From Hofstenia miamia (taxonomy: Eukaryota; Xenacoelomorpha; Acoela), in NCBI GenBank assembly GCA_004352715.1, contig SCFE01000028.1, forward strand, positions 343,339-407,338: 64,000 nt of DNA, in the 5' to 3' direction. The notes beneath the pieces were generated by a model, which worked only from the letters and a program-made list of their open reading frames with translations, was not told the origin of the DNA and did not search any database. Below are positions 61,013 through 64,000 of this stretch, piece after piece (position 1 is the first letter of the stretch; every line of letters starts with the position of its first letter). A program made the translations under genes and the position numbers.

Positions 61013-64000
61013 ATTTATTTCAAATTAATTGCAACCAAAAGGTTGAAAAATATAAGGTAAAAACTATAAACTACCATTTACAAACATATATTTATATATA
61101 TGTCTATATATGTTTATATATCTTTTATTTGACTATAGACAAAACTTTTCTCCATTCTGGAAGTTCGATGAGGGAAGGAGTAATCACGAACGTTACGTAA
61201 ATTATAATCTAAATTCCGTATGTTTGGCACAAAATGACTAAGTGGGTGATTTTCTTTGTTTTGGATTTTTTGCCAAAGTTTAGTACAGCATGAATTTCGT
61301 CGATCACTTAGAGATTGACACTTGCTGATAAGACATGCTGCTTCATATTTAAAATTTGGAAAAATTATCCGCAGAGCACGCTTTTGAATGCGTTCCAAAT
61401 CCTTTGATTGTTCTTTAGTTATTGCGTTGCTCCAAACGGGTGAACAGTACTCTAGAATAGGGCGTATTAATGATGTGTAGATTTGGATTAGATGAGATGA
61501 TGGAATATCAACCCTTTTAAGAATTCGGAGAAAATGCAATCTTTTGGCGGCTTTTTTAACCATGTGCATAATATTTTCTTCCCATGTGAGATTGTCTTGA
61601 ACTACTAATCCAAGGAGTTTAGCTGATTGAACTCGCTGAATACTATCATCTGTTATTTGAACTTCAGATGGCAAGTTAAAGTTATGCAAGGGACAAATAG
61701 TAATTTCTTTTGATTTTATTAAATTAAGTTGCATAAGCGATTTGCTGGCCCAATTTTTCACTTTGTGAACTAAACATTCAGATTCTGAAGGACTATCACG
61801 CGAGCAAACTTCCCAGATTGTTAGATCGTCCACATATTTGACTCTGTTGGGCCAAAAACTCATTAAAGAGTTAACAAAAAGTATAAAAAGCCAAGGTCCA
61901 AGTTTGGTTCCTTGAGGTACTCCTGCATACAACGTATTCCACAATGAAAGTGTTCCGCAAGGTAAACGAACTCTTTGTTGACGACCAGATAAAAAGCTTA
62001 TGATCCAGTTGCATGTATAGTTGCTAACGTTAATTTCTCTCAGTCTGTTAATTAATATTGGATGACTAACTAAATCAAAAGCCTTTCTGAAGTCAATTAA
62101 AAATATTCGTTTTTATTGCCCAGTGCTTTCCAATTGATTTATCCAATTATGTGTCATATCAAGGAGTGCGTATAGGGTGGAACGACCCGGGATAACTCCA
62201 TATTGTTTGGGATCTAGACTGCTACATATTTTTTCAATAAGTTCCTTTTCCAATAAAATCTCTTCTGCTATTTTCGCAACAGGGTGTGTTATAGAAATTG
62301 GTCGAAGATCTTTTCTTACGTTCTCAACCGGCTTATTTTTCTCTAAACAGGTCACATTAGCGCATGTAAAGGGGGAAGCATTATACGTTGAAAATGAATG
62401 ATTTAATAAGGCAGATATGGGAAATGCCAGTTCATAACAGTATTCTTTGAGAATCCAGGTGGGAATGGTAATGCCATGAATATCAGGACCTGTTGACTTA
62501 TGAATGTTTAATGCTTTCAATTTCAGAAAAGTTTGATATTCACTGATAAATATAGGGTTTTCGTTTAAAGATGGAATCACCATATCTGATGCAGTTATAA
62601 GTTCATACTCGTTAGTAATTGTAGTAAACTCGTTATTAATGCAATTTGCAAGTGTAATCTTATCCATAGATAAAAAATTATCACCAAGTGAAAGCTCTTT
62701 TTTAGAAGACTCAACGGATATGCCACCAACTTTCTTTATTTGAGCCCACCAATCTTTTGGTTTAGATGATTTAAGATCAGCAATAACACGGTTGTAATAT
62801 TCTTTGCGAGTAATTTCTAATTTGCGGTTTATAGTATTTCTGAGTCTACGATATAAAGAAAATTTCTTTTTGCGTAGGGCGTATTGCCTCTTGCTTATCA
62901 ATCGGACTATTTCTACAGTTACCCAAGGTTTGTGTCGTGGATATATTTTTCGATTTTTCACTGGAAATGAGTATTCATATAAGTTGAACATAAACTTTGA
63001 AAAATTTTCCCAATTCTGAGGAAAGGAAACGTTAACATCAGTGCAAAAATTCCAGTCACGGCGGGATACTATGTTCCCAAACAATTGTAGGTTATATTTC
63101 TTTTTCACTCTATAAGATGTCATCGTCGGATTTCCACATACATATTTGGATTTTATGTACACAGATAAATGCCTACATTTACCAATACTGGGCATCGGTT
63201 GAGCTGACTCATAGAACTGGGAGAAATTAGTAAAAATTTTGTCCAAAGTACGATTTTCGTGTGTGTGAAATTTCACCATCTGCTGAAGATGAAACTCTGC
63301 TGTAAGAAAATTTACTTTAGCTCTATTAAAGTCGCCACCAATAATAATCATGTAGTTGGAATAAGTATCATTAATTTGATTTAAAACTACACGTAAGTAA
63401 TTGCGTAGACGATATTCTTCTTCCTTGCACCAATATGGATGATATAATACACCTATCATATACCCATTAATTCCCCTTGGTGACTTTTTAATATTAAGTT
63501 TTACCCACAAAGCTTCTATGTCAAGCAAATCGTCATCGATGTTAGGGTGGAAAACACAATATGGAGAAGGTGACTTAATTTGGATCTTTACTCCACCACC
63601 AACTTTATCAGAAGCATTCTTTGTTCGATCATTTCTATCAGTGACGTAACCAGGTAGGGTTACAGCGCTATTACAAATCTCATAAGACAAATGTGTTTCA
63701 ACTATCATTAAGACTTCTGGAAATGTAATGGCAGACACTTGGGCATAAATTTCATCAATTTTATATTTAATGTATTGCACATTTGAAAGAAATATAGAAG
63801 GTACTAGTCAATTTTCTAATTGATTACTTTTGCTTTGACTATAAGAAGGGCTAATTGATTTGATGATTTCATCAATATTTTTTTCACTTTCAATGATATG
63901 AGACTTGTAATATAGTTTAAGTCCTTTGATTTTGAGCTGTGATTTTTCGAGGCCCTTTAATACCAATTCGTATCTCAATTTCAACAACATGCGTTCTTTG
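61013..64000 (-). mobile_element. CR1-like LINE, near full-length ORF2 with two in-frame stops
   Basis: A single - strand frame runs from the right window edge to the stop at 61114 with only two interruptions, a TGA at 63808-63810 and a TAA at 62113-62115. From the 5' side it has an apurinic-type endonuclease (VLMIVETHLSYEI, LPGYVTDRNDRT, GGGVKIQI, IIIGGDFNRA) and then an RT with the blocks [66 protein letters not shown] and the catalytic KYVDDLTIWEV. A thumb region (SLIRPILEYCSPVWSNA) follows. Both catalytic Asp are intact. No frameshift is seen, so this is a young copy. The 3' untranslated part runs to the (TA)n/(GA)n tract at 60966-61012. ORF1 would lie beyond the window. Confidence 0.9.

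Noticed and set aside
62177-63019. + strand open frames opposite the LINE ORF2
   Set aside because: Antisense shadows of the endonuclease/RT frame.

Overview
This is nuclear DNA from an AT-rich metazoan, probably an invertebrate. Genes have spliceosomal introns, some longer than 9 kb, and are separated by transposon debris and (TA)n runs. The window has four sized N gaps, one 21-N gap and eleven single Ns, so it is a draft scaffold. The mix of elements (CR1-like LINEs, a Penelope-like element, MULE, mariner, hAT-like and piggyBac-like MITEs, a Crypton-like tyrosine recombinase) and a TRIM-type gene fit several invertebrate phyla. I cannot name the species.

Three cellular genes can be assembled with exact splice sites. 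(1) Holocytochrome c-type synthase (HCCS, cytochrome c heme lyase) runs on the + strand from 8936 to 35426 in five coding exons and encodes 257 aa. It joins heme to cytochrome c in the mitochondrial intermembrane space. (2) and (3) are tandem paralogous histidine acid phosphatases on the - strand, 53895-50178 and 60246-56272. Each has three exons, a signal peptide, and the RHGDRAP and HD catalytic motifs.

Layout. 1-8900 holds a broken SAM-like gene cut by a MITE, a frameshifted tyrosine recombinase, a Tc1/mariner remnant, an SGNH-like fragment and a weak candidate secreted gene whose putative intron carries a piggyBac-type MITE. The HCCS introns hold most of 9-35 kb: hAT-like MITEs, a TRIM-type pseudogene with a duplicated 3' end, an unexplained 172-aa antisense ORF, a LINE split by a TIR transposon, and a MULE. 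35.4-41 kb is a LINE in two versions plus a Penelope-like element. 41-50 kb has no recognisable gene, only repeats. 50-60 kb is the phosphatase pair, each with a different DNA transposon in intron 2. 61-64 kb is a nearly full-length CR1-like LINE ORF2 with two in-frame stops.

Many local duplications meet at single Ns and look like misplaced contig ends or alternative haplotypes rather than biology (12.8, 15.4-16.4, 22.5, 23.8-24.4, 37.5 and 38.5 kb). The best-supported observations are the transposon boundaries with target-site duplications, the split HCCS gene, and these assembly duplications. I saw no convincing new multi-gene system.
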